Positions 7,811 to 16,338 of a stretch of 22,784 nt of DNA are shown piece after piece; the first letter of the stretch is position 1; each line of letters starts with the position of its first letter. Location: NCBI GenBank assembly GCA_025450255.1, contig JANWHV010000083.1, positions 1-22,784 on the forward strand, given 5' to 3'. Under the pieces are notes generated by a model. That model was not told the origin of the DNA. It searched no databases and saw nothing but the letters and a program-made list of their open reading frames with translations. A program made the position numbers and the translations under genes. The DNA comes from Chloroflexota bacterium (lineage in GTDB: Bacteria > Chloroflexota > UBA5177 > JANWHV01).

Positions 7811-9247
7811 GTGAAGGCCCTCATTATCGGTAATGGTGGTCGTGAGCATGCGCTTGCCTGGAAGCTGGCGCAGAGCCCAGCCGTCACTATCACCTATGCC
7901 GCGCCGGGAAACTATGGCACCAATCTTGTCGGCGCCAACGTCAACATTCCGCTGACCGATCCCGAGGGATTGGCCGATTGGGCGGTTGAGAACACTATCG
8001 ATCTCACGGTGGTCGGACCCGAATCCGCCCTCGCGTATGGAGCGGTGGATGTCTTTCAAGATCGGGGCTTACGTGTATTTGGGCCGTCCAGGGCGGCGGC
8101 CAGGATCGAGACGAGCAAGACGTGGGCCAAGGGGTTCATGGTCCGTCACAATATCCCAACCGCGCCATACCGTGAATTTGAAGACCTGAGCGGCGCCGAT
8201 CGCTATCTTGACTCGCTGCGAGGCGATGATTTCCCCCTCGTCGTCAAGGCGGACGGGCTTGCCGCCGGCAAAGGCGTCACCATCGCCGTCGACCGCGCCG
8301 CCGCGCTCGATGCCGTCCGTTCCATATTGACGCCGTCGCGGGGTAAACCCGCGCAGAGCGTGCTGGTCGAGAGCTACCTCGACGGCTATGAAGTCTCGTT
8401 CATGGCTATCTCGGACGGCAAGACTGTATGGCCCCTGGAGCCGGCTCGTGACTATAAGCGCGCCTTTGATGGGGACACCGGGCCAATGACTGGCGGCATG
8501 GGCGCGTTCTCGCCGGTTGCGTCCGTTGACCCAACCCTGTCCGAGCTCATTATGGAACGGATCATGCGGCCGGCAATCGCGGGCATGGCCGCGGAGGATC
8601 TGCCTTATACGGGTGTGCTGTACGCCGGGCTGATGATCACCCGATCCGGACCAATGGTCCTGGAATTCAACGCGCGCTTCGGCGATCCTGAAACGCAGGT
8701 GGTGTTGCCCAGGCTGCTGAGCGACCTCTATCTGGTGCTCGACGCCGCGATCGATAGCCAGTTGAATGATCTGCAGCCGCTGCGCTGGAGCGCCGACGCG
8801 ACCTGCGGCGTGATCCTGGCGTCCGGCGGCTACCCCGGGGAGTTTGAAACCGGCTTTGGCGTGCTCGGCACCGCGGATGTGGGCTCCGGCGCCCTGGTTT
8901 TCCATAATGGCACTCGCGACCCCTATGACAAAGGTACCGAACTCGTAACGCCAAAAATCGTCGCCGCGCCAAAAGGCGGCATGCTGCGGGGCCAGGGTGT
9001 GAGTAGCTGGTTTCTTCCCTCCAGGTCACGGTCAAAGGCGGCCGATAAACAAGCGACAAGGATATCGCGTGACCCCTTCAGCCAGCTAGTCACCGCCGGC
9101 GGGCGCGTGTTGACGGTAGTTGGCCGTGGCCGGGCGCTTGCCGACGCGCGCGCGTCGGCATACCGCGCCGCTGAGCTCATTACATTTACGGATGGATGGT
9201 GCCGGGGCGATATCGGTGAGTTCGGGGTCCAGGAGCCTGCCGAATGA
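7811..9247 (+). CDS. purD: Phosphoribosylamine-glycine ligase (GAR synthetase) with C-terminal insertion
   Basis: This 478-residue ATP-grasp enzyme makes glycinamide ribonucleotide from phosphoribosylamine, glycine and ATP in purine synthesis. The N-domain starts MKALIIGNGGREHALAWKL; the ATP-grasp part shows VKADGLAAGKG at 145-155, DTGPMTGGMGAFSP from 222, and LEFNARFGDPETQ. The C-domain ends with LVTAGGRVL (from 426) and RAAELITFTDGWCRGDIG. Most PurD proteins have about 420-430 residues. The excess is a stretch of about 51 residues (369-419), rich in Lys, Arg and Ser, placed between HNGT and LVTAGGRVL, where the family usually has a short link. It starts with GTG, 4 bp after guaA. Its stop overlaps the next start codon (ATGA). 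Catalytic motifs are intact, so it should be active. Confidence 0.93.
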   Translation: MKALIIGNGGREHALAWKLAQSPAVTITYAAPGNYGTNLVGANVNIPLTDPEGLADWAVENTIDLTVVGPESALAYGAVDVFQDRGLRVFGPSRAAARIETSKTWAKGFMVRHNIPTAPYREFEDLSGADRYLDSLRGDDFPLVVKADGLAAGKGVTIAVDRAAALDAVRSILTPSRGKPAQSVLVESYLDGYEVSFMAISDGKTVWPLEPARDYKRAFDGDTGPMTGGMGAFSPVASVDPTLSELIMERIMRPAIAGMAAEDLPYTGVLYAGLMITRSGPMVLEFNARFGDPETQVVLPRLLSDLYLVLDAAIDSQLNDLQPLRWSADATCGVILASGGYPGEFETGFGVLGTADVGSGALVFHNGTRDPYDKGTELVTPKIVAAPKGGMLRGQGVSSWFLPSRSRSKAADKQATRISRDPFSQLVTAGGRVLTVVGRGRALADARASAYRAAELITFTDGWCRGDIGEFGVQEPAE

Positions 9248-10548
9248 AGCGGGCGCCCTACGCCAGGCTGTGCGGCGCCCTGGCAATCTGCGTGACAGTC
9301 GTGGCGGGCAGCGCGCGCATTGGCGCCGCTGCTCAGGAACAAGGCAGCCGCATTTCTCAGGCGCCAGCCAGGGCGACTCCGCGCGCCGCCGCGCCGACCG
9401 GCACGCCACGCCCCAAGCCGCTAATCAGGGGCATTCCGCAACCCGCGGCGACCACAAAGCCGCCTACCTTTGGCGCCCTTGACCATTCAATCGTCTATGA
9501 CGACGGTGTTCAGGTGCTTCTGGTTCCGGCGAATGGTGCAGGACGCGTCGGTCTGGCGAATATCTCGGCGAGCCCCTATCCCTTTAATCGCCCCCGGTAC
9601 GCCGGCTGGCAGTTCATGTATTACGACAATGCCTTCTATCTGGGCGATGTCTTCGGCCACCACACGCCCATCGCCGCGCCCGTTGCCTCCGGCGAGCAGG
9701 TATATGACGCCATGCCGTCGCCGGACGGACAATTCATCGCCTGGGTGCTCGTTTCGCAGGCGCCCTGGAACGGCGCCATGTTTAGTATGGGCGCGAGCCG
9801 AATTGTGCTAACCGATCAGACGGGCGGTAATGCCCGCGTCGTGCTGCAGCAGCCTATCGACGCCAGTGGCAGCGTGCCGATTATATTCGGCTGGCGGTAT
9901 GGCCGCCCACCCACCTTGCTGGTGCAAAATAGTTACGGTTTCGTCGGTTTGCACAAGGGCCTGGAGGAGTTCGACCCCGTGCTTGACGATTTGGTCGGGG
10001 ACTGGCTGCCTCCGCTTGGCGAAGATACCCAGCCAATCGGCGAGGTACTTGGATTGAGTCCCGGCGGCCACAGCATCGTCTATGCCACGAGCGACGCCGT
10101 GGCGCCATCCGGCGAGGGCCCACTGCCGTCCGCGATAAACGTGATGTCGTTTGACGGTCGCAAGGTCTATCATCTTGACATCGCGTCAGCGCATCACGAC
10201 AAGGCGCTGCCTAAACAGCCCGTACCAAGCATGTACGCCTTTAGCCGTCAGGCATTTGTCTCGCCCGATGAATCGCATATCGCGTACACCCGGCTCGACT
10301 TCATTTATCCAAAGGGCGCCCTGACGCCGTATATCCGCCCGGTTGCGTGTCTGGCGAACATCGATGGATCGGGAAAAGTCGATCTGGCTGCCGGCTATCG
10401 GACGATGGGCTGGACAGACTCGCATACACTGGTGTTAAGAAAGGACGATGAACCGGATACCGGCCTCTATTCGTACGATATCAACACCAAGGCTACATCG
10501 TTGATCGTCAAAGGCGTGAACCTCGAGGTCGCCGGAATCGTGCCGTAA
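9244..10548 (+). CDS. Exported protein with WD40/TolB-like beta-propeller repeats, function unknown
   Basis: This 434-residue protein is not recognised as a named family. Residues 1 to about 31 look like a Sec signal peptide (basic start, hydrophobic LCGALAICVTVVAG, then an Ala-rich cleavage region). Residues about 35-75 form a Pro/Thr/Ala-rich linker. The rest is beta-rich with PD40/TolB-like segments such as AMPSPDGQFIAWVL, GLSPGGHSIVYATSD and VSPDESHIAYTRLD, suggesting a propeller folded outside the membrane. No catalytic motif or lipobox is evident. The start ATG overlaps the purD stop by 4 bp, so translation is probably coupled, an odd partner for a purine gene. Another exported propeller protein follows 41 bp later, so the two may act together at the cell surface; that is inference from proximity. 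Confidence 0.75.
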   Translation: MKRAPYARLCGALAICVTVVAGSARIGAAAQEQGSRISQAPARATPRAAAPTGTPRPKPLIRGIPQPAATTKPPTFGALDHSIVYDDGVQVLLVPANGAGRVGLANISASPYPFNRPRYAGWQFMYYDNAFYLGDVFGHHTPIAAPVASGEQVYDAMPSPDGQFIAWVLVSQAPWNGAMFSMGASRIVLTDQTGGNARVVLQQPIDASGSVPIIFGWRYGRPPTLLVQNSYGFVGLHKGLEEFDPVLDDLVGDWLPPLGEDTQPIGEVLGLSPGGHSIVYATSDAVAPSGEGPLPSAINVMSFDGRKVYHLDIASAHHDKALPKQPVPSMYAFSRQAFVSPDESHIAYTRLDFIYPKGALTPYIRPVACLANIDGSGKVDLAAGYRTMGWTDSHTLVLRKDDEPDTGLYSYDINTKATSLIVKGVNLEVAGIVP

Positions 10549-10589
10549 CCTGTACTGGCGATGGGGTTTCGCGGAAGGTTGAGATAGCA

Positions 10590-12674
10590 ATGCGCCGACT
10601 CTTGCGGCGACAGGTTGCTCGGGCCGGCCTCCTCGCGTTTTTGTTCACATGCGGCGCCTCCGCCCAAACGTCCGCCGGCGACGCGCTGGGCGCCGGCGAC
10701 CAGGGTATGACACTGATCGTATCGCCCTCCGCCGTTCCGCCAAATGTCGCGGCCAGCCTCACGGCTCGCGTCCTCGACTCACGCGGCATGCCTGTTTCGG
10801 GCGTCATGCTCGGCGTCGACGGCGCCACGACCACCGGAAGCATTCCCGTAACCAGCACTGGCCCCACGCAAATAACCATTCAGGCTGTTCCGGCCGGCTC
10901 TATTCGCGTTACCGCCAGCAAGGACGGTTTCCAAAGCGTAACCGCCAATGTCACGATAGCGGCCCCTAAAAGCCCCGCCACCGTCACCACTATCTCGCCG
11001 GAAATGGGAATCGTCGCGCAGGGCGTCACCCTAACCCGTCCGGCCCATGTGAACGATCCCCTGTTCTTTCAATGGCGAGCCACGACCGATGCAACGCAGC
11101 GCGGCAGCTTGACCTTTGCCGACGGGAGCGTTCTGAATCTCGATCGCAATACGAGCGTACTGATTAAGAGCCCGTCGCGAACGTTCATCCAGACGGGCCA
11201 GGTATTTCTCCAGATAACGCAGGGGGGATCCGCGCACGATCTGGAAACAGGAAACGCTGTTGCCGCGTCCCTCGGCACGCGCTATGCCGTGCGTGTGCAC
11301 AACGGCGCCGCGACCTTCAGTGTGCTGAATGGCCGCCTGAGCGTACGTAACGCCGGCAAGGCTGTATCGCTCGGACCCGGCCAGGAGACCAGCTTCAGCG
11401 GTGGCGCTCAGCCGTCCGCCCCTGGCGCGTCGTCATCCTCCGGCCCCGCAAGTTGGGCGCGGACCCTCCCTGCCCTGGCGAGTGCCAACACCGCCGCGAT
11501 CGCGTATTTGCTCCGGAACAAGGGTCACCGTCTGGATTTCTTTTCCATCGAATCGCAAACGGTCACTCAGTCTATCGCGCTGCCGAACGCAGCGCTCGGC
11601 GACAGCCTTTCTCGCGACGGCTCGACGCTGCTGTTGGCTACGACGGCCGGCGTGCTTGCCCTCCCCGCCGCTGGTGGCGTCCCTCGCTCGGCGGGCCCAA
11701 CAATGAAGACCGCGGCCTTATCGCCAATGCCGGGTACGCTCGTGGCGGTGGCCGACGTTTCGGCTGCCGCCATTGACGTTATCGATACGAGTACGGGCGG
11801 CGTCACGCATCGTATTGCTCTCGGTTATCCGCCTACCGGAATCGCGGCTTCGCCGGATGGAAGCACCGGCGTGGTAACCGGCAAGGGCAGGGTATCGCTT
11901 GTGAACCTCCAGCTTGGCGCCGTTCTGGTGGCGCGACACGTCGCCGGACTCCCTGGACGCCCGAGCTATGCTGCCGATAGTACGCTGGCATATGTGCCGA
12001 TTCCAGCCGAGGGCACGCTGCTCGAAATGTCAGCGGCGGCTAACGGCCTGGTTGGCCGCATCCGGCTCGGCCCCGCGAAATCCGTGTTTCCGTCCTCGGT
12101 CGCCGGCACGGACGGTCGCGTCTATGTGGCGGATTCGAGCGGTAGAAGCATAGATGTAGTGGACCCGGCTCACCTCAGAGTTTTGACACGCTTCCACGTT
12201 GCCGCTCATCCCCTGGGCGTAGCCCTGGCGCCGGACGGCAAGTTAGCCGTGGTGACAAGCGCGCCGTCCGTATTTTTGGAAATCGACCCAACCGATGGCT
12301 TTATTCTGGGCCGCGTGCCCTTCGCGAACTTGTATACGCCGCTGACCGTCGCCGCGGGCCAGGTTCTCAATCGCCCCGGCGCGCAACCAGCGGGCAGCAG
12401 GACCTACTCCGTCACCCTCGGTTCGTCAGTGGTCCTGCCCACACCCGCCACACCCGTGCCGGCCGCGACGCCAGTATATGGGCAGACGACGAGTACCGCG
12501 ACATCTCAGGCAACACCCCCGGAAGTGCAATCGACGGCGACCCCAGCGCAAACCGCGACGCGGCAGCCAACGCCCAAATACAGTCCGCCGCTATCCGCCA
12601 CACCTACCGGAAACCCAAATGCGCCTCCGTCAGCCACCGCGACCCCAACCCCGACCGCTACCTATGTATCGTAG
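10590..12674 (+). CDS. Exported FecR-domain and YncE-like beta-propeller protein with Thr/Pro-rich tail
   Basis: This 694-residue protein has a signal peptide (MRRLLRRQ, then LLAFLFTCGASAQ, likely cut after ASA). An Ig- or carboxypeptidase-regulatory-like segment follows (about 35-125: ARVLDSRGMPVSGVMLGVDG to SKDGFQSVTANVTI). A FecR-like domain lies at about 150-275, with FADGSVLNLDRNTSVLI, GQVFLQITQGG, SLGTRYAVRVHNG and LNGRLSVRN. A YncE/NHL-like propeller follows (about 295-600: SRDGSTLLLAT, SPDGSTGVVTG, DGRVYVADSSGRSIDVVDP, APDGKLAVVTS). Residues 613-694 are a Thr/Pro/Ala tail of the kind common in Chloroflexota exported proteins. FecR proteins classically pair with a sigma factor and TonB receptor; neither is nearby and there is no membrane segment after the signal peptide, so this is not an ordinary anti-sigma sensor. 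Function is unknown. GGAAGG lies 11 nt before the start. Confidence 0.8.
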   Translation: MRRLLRRQVARAGLLAFLFTCGASAQTSAGDALGAGDQGMTLIVSPSAVPPNVAASLTARVLDSRGMPVSGVMLGVDGATTTGSIPVTSTGPTQITIQAVPAGSIRVTASKDGFQSVTANVTIAAPKSPATVTTISPEMGIVAQGVTLTRPAHVNDPLFFQWRATTDATQRGSLTFADGSVLNLDRNTSVLIKSPSRTFIQTGQVFLQITQGGSAHDLETGNAVAASLGTRYAVRVHNGAATFSVLNGRLSVRNAGKAVSLGPGQETSFSGGAQPSAPGASSSSGPASWARTLPALASANTAAIAYLLRNKGHRLDFFSIESQTVTQSIALPNAALGDSLSRDGSTLLLATTAGVLALPAAGGVPRSAGPTMKTAALSPMPGTLVAVADVSAAAIDVIDTSTGGVTHRIALGYPPTGIAASPDGSTGVVTGKGRVSLVNLQLGAVLVARHVAGLPGRPSYAADSTLAYVPIPAEGTLLEMSAAANGLVGRIRLGPAKSVFPSSVAGTDGRVYVADSSGRSIDVVDPAHLRVLTRFHVAAHPLGVALAPDGKLAVVTSAPSVFLEIDPTDGFILGRVPFANLYTPLTVAAGQVLNRPGAQPAGSRTYSVTLGSSVVLPTPATPVPAATPVYGQTTSTATSQATPPEVQSTATPAQTATRQPTPKYSPPLSATPTGNPNAPPSATATPTPTATYVS

Positions 12675-12693
12675 CCACCAATGAAGCCTCGTC

Positions 12694-12730
12694 CAGGCGG
12701 CGCCTCTCGTTCGTAAAGAGTATGCGCCTG
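12694..12730 (+). terminator. Possible weak terminator hairpin after the exported-protein genes
   Basis: CAGGCG (12694-12699) and CGCCTG (12725-12730) enclose an inner CTCT/AGAG pair, separated by a small internal loop. There is no T-tract. The 240-bp gap from 12675 to 12914 otherwise shows nothing firm; it must contain or follow the promoter of the dehydrogenase gene, but I could not choose a -35/-10 pair with confidence. Confidence 0.3.
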
Positions 12731-12904
12731 CCGTATGCTTGCCGGTATCCTTATAGGTGGTGGTTTCGTGACACAAGCCTGAACGATTGCTTGGCTTGGC
12801 TTGCTGACGGATCCGGCGCGGTCAATACGACACACATGGACGTGATCGCGCACAGTATGGCGACCTAACGCGGCTGCATTCGGCGGCCACGTCTGTAGCG
12901 GAAT

Positions 12905-12908
12905 GGAG
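12905..12908 (+). promoter_or_regulatory. Ribosome binding site deciding the dehydrogenase start
   Basis: GGAG lies 6 nt before ATG 12915. The alternative in-frame ATG at 12903 overlaps this site and has no ribosome site of its own. Confidence 0.65.
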
Positions 12909-12914
12909 AGCGGC

Positions 12915-14009
12915 ATGGCAATCACCGGGCGGGGCATCGTGGCGCGTGCGGCGGGCGCCCCCGTTGCTGTCGAAGAACTCATAATCGACTCGCCCGGCGC
13001 GGGTGAAGTTCTGGTGCGGATCCTGGCCAGTGGCGTGTGCCATACCGATCTTCACGTCGTCAATCGCTTCGCGTCTGAGAAAGACCAGTTTCTGCTGGGC
13101 CACGAGGGAACCGGCATCGTCGAGGAGGTCGGCCCTGGCGTTGACTCGCCCAAGATAGGCGATAAGGTCATTCTTGCCTGGCGCGCGCCCTGCGGCAAAT
13201 GCCGCTTTTGCCTTATCGGCCAGCCGCATCTGTGCGCGGCCAGCCTGAACGCCGAGCGGCGAATGCATACTAAAGACGGCAACACTCCTATTCCCGCCCT
13301 CGGCATTGGCACGTTCTGCACGCACACGGTCGTACACGCCAGGCAGGCTATTCCGATTCCTTCCAACGCGCCCGCCGCGCAGACATGCCTTATTGGGTGC
13401 GGTGTTATGACCGGCGTCGGCGCCGTACTATACACCGCGAACATCCGGCGCGGCAGCACCGTGGCCGTGTTCGGCTGTGGCGGCGTAGGCGCGAACGTCA
13501 TTCAAGGGGCGCGTATCGCCAACGCGCGCCAAATTATCGCCGTGGATCTCGCCGACAATAAGCTCGAATGGGCAAAGACGTTCGGCGCAACGGATCTTGT
13601 GAATCCAAAAAACGGCGACGTGGTCGAACAAATCAAGAAGCTGACAGACGGCTTTGGCGTCGATTATTCATTCGAGTGCATCGGCCTGCCCACCACGCTC
13701 TTGCAGGCGCTGATGTGCCGAGATCTGGCCGGGACCTGTGTCCTGATCGGCGTTCCTGGCGCCGGACCCGTACTCGATCTGCCGATGCAGAACTTTTTTG
13801 ATATTGGCGGCTCGCTGCGCGTGAGCTGGTATGGCGATTGTTTGCCGTCGCGCGACTTCCCGATGCTCACCGACTGGTACACAAAAGGCGTGCTGCAGCT
13901 TGACGAGCTTGTAACGCGCGAAATCGGGCTAGAAGACGTCAACGAGGCGTTCCATGCCATGGAGCGCGGCGAAACCCTGCGATCGGTGATCGTATTCCCC
14001 GAGCACTGA
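12915..14009 (+). CDS. Zinc-dependent alcohol dehydrogenase, MscR-like (S-nitrosothiol/formaldehyde-type)
   Basis: This 364-residue medium-chain dehydrogenase has catalytic zinc ligands Cys42 (GVCHTDLH) and His63-Glu64 (GHEGTG). The four structural zinc cysteines are in CGKCRFC (93, 96, 99) and Cys107. The NAD-binding loop GCGGVG is at 187-192, followed by an acidic residue in AVDLADNK that favours NAD over NADP. The segment SWYGDCLPSRDFP near the C-terminus and NAERRM plus ALGIGTF in the middle closely recall, from memory, mycobacterial MscR (mycothiol-dependent S-nitrosothiol reductase/formaldehyde dehydrogenase) rather than glutathione class III enzymes. Likely role: thiol-dependent oxidation of formaldehyde or reduction of S-nitroso-thiols; the partner thiol is unknown. 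It is alone in its class here, followed 47 bp later by recD2. A plain alcohol dehydrogenase is the alternative. Confidence 0.88.
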   Translation: MAITGRGIVARAAGAPVAVEELIIDSPGAGEVLVRILASGVCHTDLHVVNRFASEKDQFLLGHEGTGIVEEVGPGVDSPKIGDKVILAWRAPCGKCRFCLIGQPHLCAASLNAERRMHTKDGNTPIPALGIGTFCTHTVVHARQAIPIPSNAPAAQTCLIGCGVMTGVGAVLYTANIRRGSTVAVFGCGGVGANVIQGARIANARQIIAVDLADNKLEWAKTFGATDLVNPKNGDVVEQIKKLTDGFGVDYSFECIGLPTTLLQALMCRDLAGTCVLIGVPGAGPVLDLPMQNFFDIGGSLRVSWYGDCLPSRDFPMLTDWYTKGVLQLDELVTREIGLEDVNEAFHAMERGETLRSVIVFPEH

Positions 14010-14056
14010 CGTGCCTGGGCATATTGTCGTCGCGTTCCCAAGACCCTGGGTGAGTC

Positions 14057-16336
14057 ATGATGCAAGACACCGCCGTGGTCAACCTGGAGGGCACGGTCGA
14101 GCGTGTCACGTTTTTCAACCCGGAGACCGGATTTAGCGTCATTCGCCTGCGTGTTCGAGGCCGGCGCGACCTGGTCGCCGTCGTAGGCGTGCTGCCCGCC
14201 GTACAGCCCGGAGAGTTGCTGGTACTCTCCGGGCACTGGCATATTGAGCCGCGACATGGTACGCAATTCGTGCCGGCCACGGCGGAGATTTCGCGGCCGT
14301 CGGATGTCGACGGCATCATCCGGTACCTTGGCTCGGGCTTGATCCGGCAAATCGGGCCGGTGTTGGCGCGGCGCATAGTCGCCGTGTTCGGTTCCGACAC
14401 GCTGGAGATTCTCGATCGAACGCCGGACAGAGTACGCGAGGTGCCGGGCATTGGCCGGCAGCGCGCGGATGCCATTAGCGTGGCCTGGCGGGAACATCGC
14501 GCTCTCCGTGGCATTGTCTCGTTCCTCTCGGACCACCAATTGAATCCGCGCTTCGCGCCCCGCTTGCTCCGCGCCTTCGGACCTGAAGCGCCGCGAATCC
14601 TCGCCGCGAACCCCTACCGCCTCGTGGCCGAGGTTCCGGGCCTGGGCTTCGCGGCCGCCGATACGCTTGGCGCCGCGATTGGCGTGCGCAAAACGTCGCC
14701 CGCTCGCTTGCAGGCTGCCGTGCAGTCCGTACTGATTGCGGCATCCGAGAACGGCGACACGCGTCTTGCCAGACCAGATCTGATCGCGGCGGCCGTCAGG
14801 GTCGCGGGCGTCGACCCTGGATTGATTGACGCCGCTATTCGCCAGCAGGCCGCCGCCGGCACGATCACCTTCGGCGATGCCGCGGAATCCGGGCGCCGGG
14901 AACAGCGGCCTGGCGGCGCGGCCACCCAGCCAATTGCCGTGCCTGACGCGCCGTTGAATCCGCGTGTCCGTGTCTATGAGTCGCCATCGCCATACGCGGC
15001 GGACACCGCGAGCGCGACGGTTGGCTTGAGCGGCCTGGTACGAGCGGAAGTAGATCTGGCCACGCGATTGACGGCGCTCATCCGCCGGTCCGGCGCGCCT
15101 ATCGACCGTGTCGACGCCGTCCTCGCTGCCGCCCCATATGGCCAGAGTTTGAGCGAGGAGCAGTATCAGGCGGTCCGCCTGGCCGCGAGCTCGGGTCTCT
15201 TCGTGTTGACTGGCGGTCCGGGCGTGGGAAAGACAACCACCGTCAAGGCGCTCGCCCGCCTCCTCGCAAACTTGAAGTATTCCCTGGCATTGGCCGCGCC
15301 TACCGGCAAAGCGGCAAAACGCCTTGGCGACGTGGTTGGGGTCGAGGCAAGGACGCTGCATCGCTTGCTTGGGGCCGGCGCCAGGGGGTTCCGTCACGGT
15401 CCGGATGATCCGCTGCCATTCGATGTCGTGATCGTGGACGAATGTAGCATGCTGGACACCTCGCTGGCGCGTGCCGTGGTGCGAGCCATCGGGCCGCGCA
15501 CGCGGTTGGTCCTCGTCGGCGACGCGGACCAACTGCCGAGCGTCGGCCCAGGCCAGGTACTGCGTGACCTGTTGTCGGCCGGCGCCGTGGCGTCCACGCG
15601 TCTGGTGGATATTTTCCGACAATCCGCGGCGAGCAAGATCGTGACCAACGCGCACAGGATTCGCTCGGGCTCTCTTCCTGAACTTGCCGCCCCCGCCGCC
15701 TTCGCGGAGGGCGCTGATTGCTTGTTTGTACGCGCCGGGCCGTCCCAGGTGGCGGCGCTGGGCGCCGAGTGGGCGAGCACCCGCTTACCACGGCTCCTTG
15801 GCGTGCCGCCGGCGGACGTACAAGCGCTGGCGCCGCTCACACGTGTGTGCCAGACGCTCAACGCCGCCCTGCAGGCGCGGTTGAATCCGTTGAATGGTCG
15901 CCCGGAGCGTCCTCATGGCGCCCTCGGTCTGCGGGTGGGCGATCGCGTGATTCAGACCCGCAATAATTACGATTTAGCGGTATTCAACGGCGATACCGGC
16001 GCGGTGACTTCGCTGACCACGGATACGGTCGAGGTAGACTTTGGCGATGATCGTCGTGTCGTCTATGGCGCGGACGACCTGCTAGAGCTCGATCACGCGT
16101 ACTGCTTGACGGTGCACCGAGCGCAGGGCAGTGAATGGCAAGGCGTCGTTATCCTCCTGTCGTCGTCATTTGGCCCCATCGTGACGCGAAATCTCCTCTA
16201 CACGGCGCTTACCCGCGCGCGCGGGGCAGCGGTTATCGTTGGTGACGAGGCAGCAATTCAGCGCGCCGTTGCCAACACGCGCGATATGAATCGATCCACC
16301 GGTCTCAGGGATCTGCTGTCGCGGAAGAGCGGCTGA
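14057..16336 (+). CDS. recD2: RecD2-type ATP-dependent DNA helicase (SF1B)
   Basis: This 759-residue 5'-3' helicase is of the RecD2/YrrC family, which works without RecBC. The N-terminal OB-like part has VTFFNPETGFSVIRLRV; helix-hairpin-helix segments lie at about 90-210 (GSGLIRQIGPVLARRIV, VREVPGIGRQRADAI, VAEVPGLGFAAADTLG). The helicase core has the Q-motif LSEEQYQAV, Walker A GGPGVGKTTT at 386-395, APTGKAAKRL, Walker B IVDECSMLD, GDADQLPSVGPGQVL, then LDHAYCLTVHRAQGSEW and LLYTALTRAR, the RecD-type motifs V and VI. Length is typical (about 720-760). The start is ATG 14057 or the next codon 14060, with a modest GGTGAG upstream. mutS starts 2 bp after its stop, so the two repair genes are probably translated together. 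Confidence 0.95.
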   Translation: MMQDTAVVNLEGTVERVTFFNPETGFSVIRLRVRGRRDLVAVVGVLPAVQPGELLVLSGHWHIEPRHGTQFVPATAEISRPSDVDGIIRYLGSGLIRQIGPVLARRIVAVFGSDTLEILDRTPDRVREVPGIGRQRADAISVAWREHRALRGIVSFLSDHQLNPRFAPRLLRAFGPEAPRILAANPYRLVAEVPGLGFAAADTLGAAIGVRKTSPARLQAAVQSVLIAASENGDTRLARPDLIAAAVRVAGVDPGLIDAAIRQQAAAGTITFGDAAESGRREQRPGGAATQPIAVPDAPLNPRVRVYESPSPYAADTASATVGLSGLVRAEVDLATRLTALIRRSGAPIDRVDAVLAAAPYGQSLSEEQYQAVRLAASSGLFVLTGGPGVGKTTTVKALARLLANLKYSLALAAPTGKAAKRLGDVVGVEARTLHRLLGAGARGFRHGPDDPLPFDVVIVDECSMLDTSLARAVVRAIGPRTRLVLVGDADQLPSVGPGQVLRDLLSAGAVASTRLVDIFRQSAASKIVTNAHRIRSGSLPELAAPAAFAEGADCLFVRAGPSQVAALGAEWASTRLPRLLGVPPADVQALAPLTRVCQTLNAALQARLNPLNGRPERPHGALGLRVGDRVIQTRNNYDLAVFNGDTGAVTSLTTDTVEVDFGDDRRVVYGADDLLELDHAYCLTVHRAQGSEWQGVVILLSSSFGPIVTRNLLYTALTRARGAAVIVGDEAAIQRAVANTRDMNRSTGLRDLLSRKSG

Positions 16337-16338
16337 AC

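Noticed and set aside
6550..7893. 447-codon minus-strand open frame opposite guaA
   Set aside because: It is antisense to conserved GuaA motifs and has no recognisable protein features.
13664..15655. 663-codon minus-strand open frame across adh and recD2
   Set aside because: It lies antisense to two clear genes with complete family motifs, and its translation is Arg/Gly/His-rich with no recognisable domain: a high-GC shadow.
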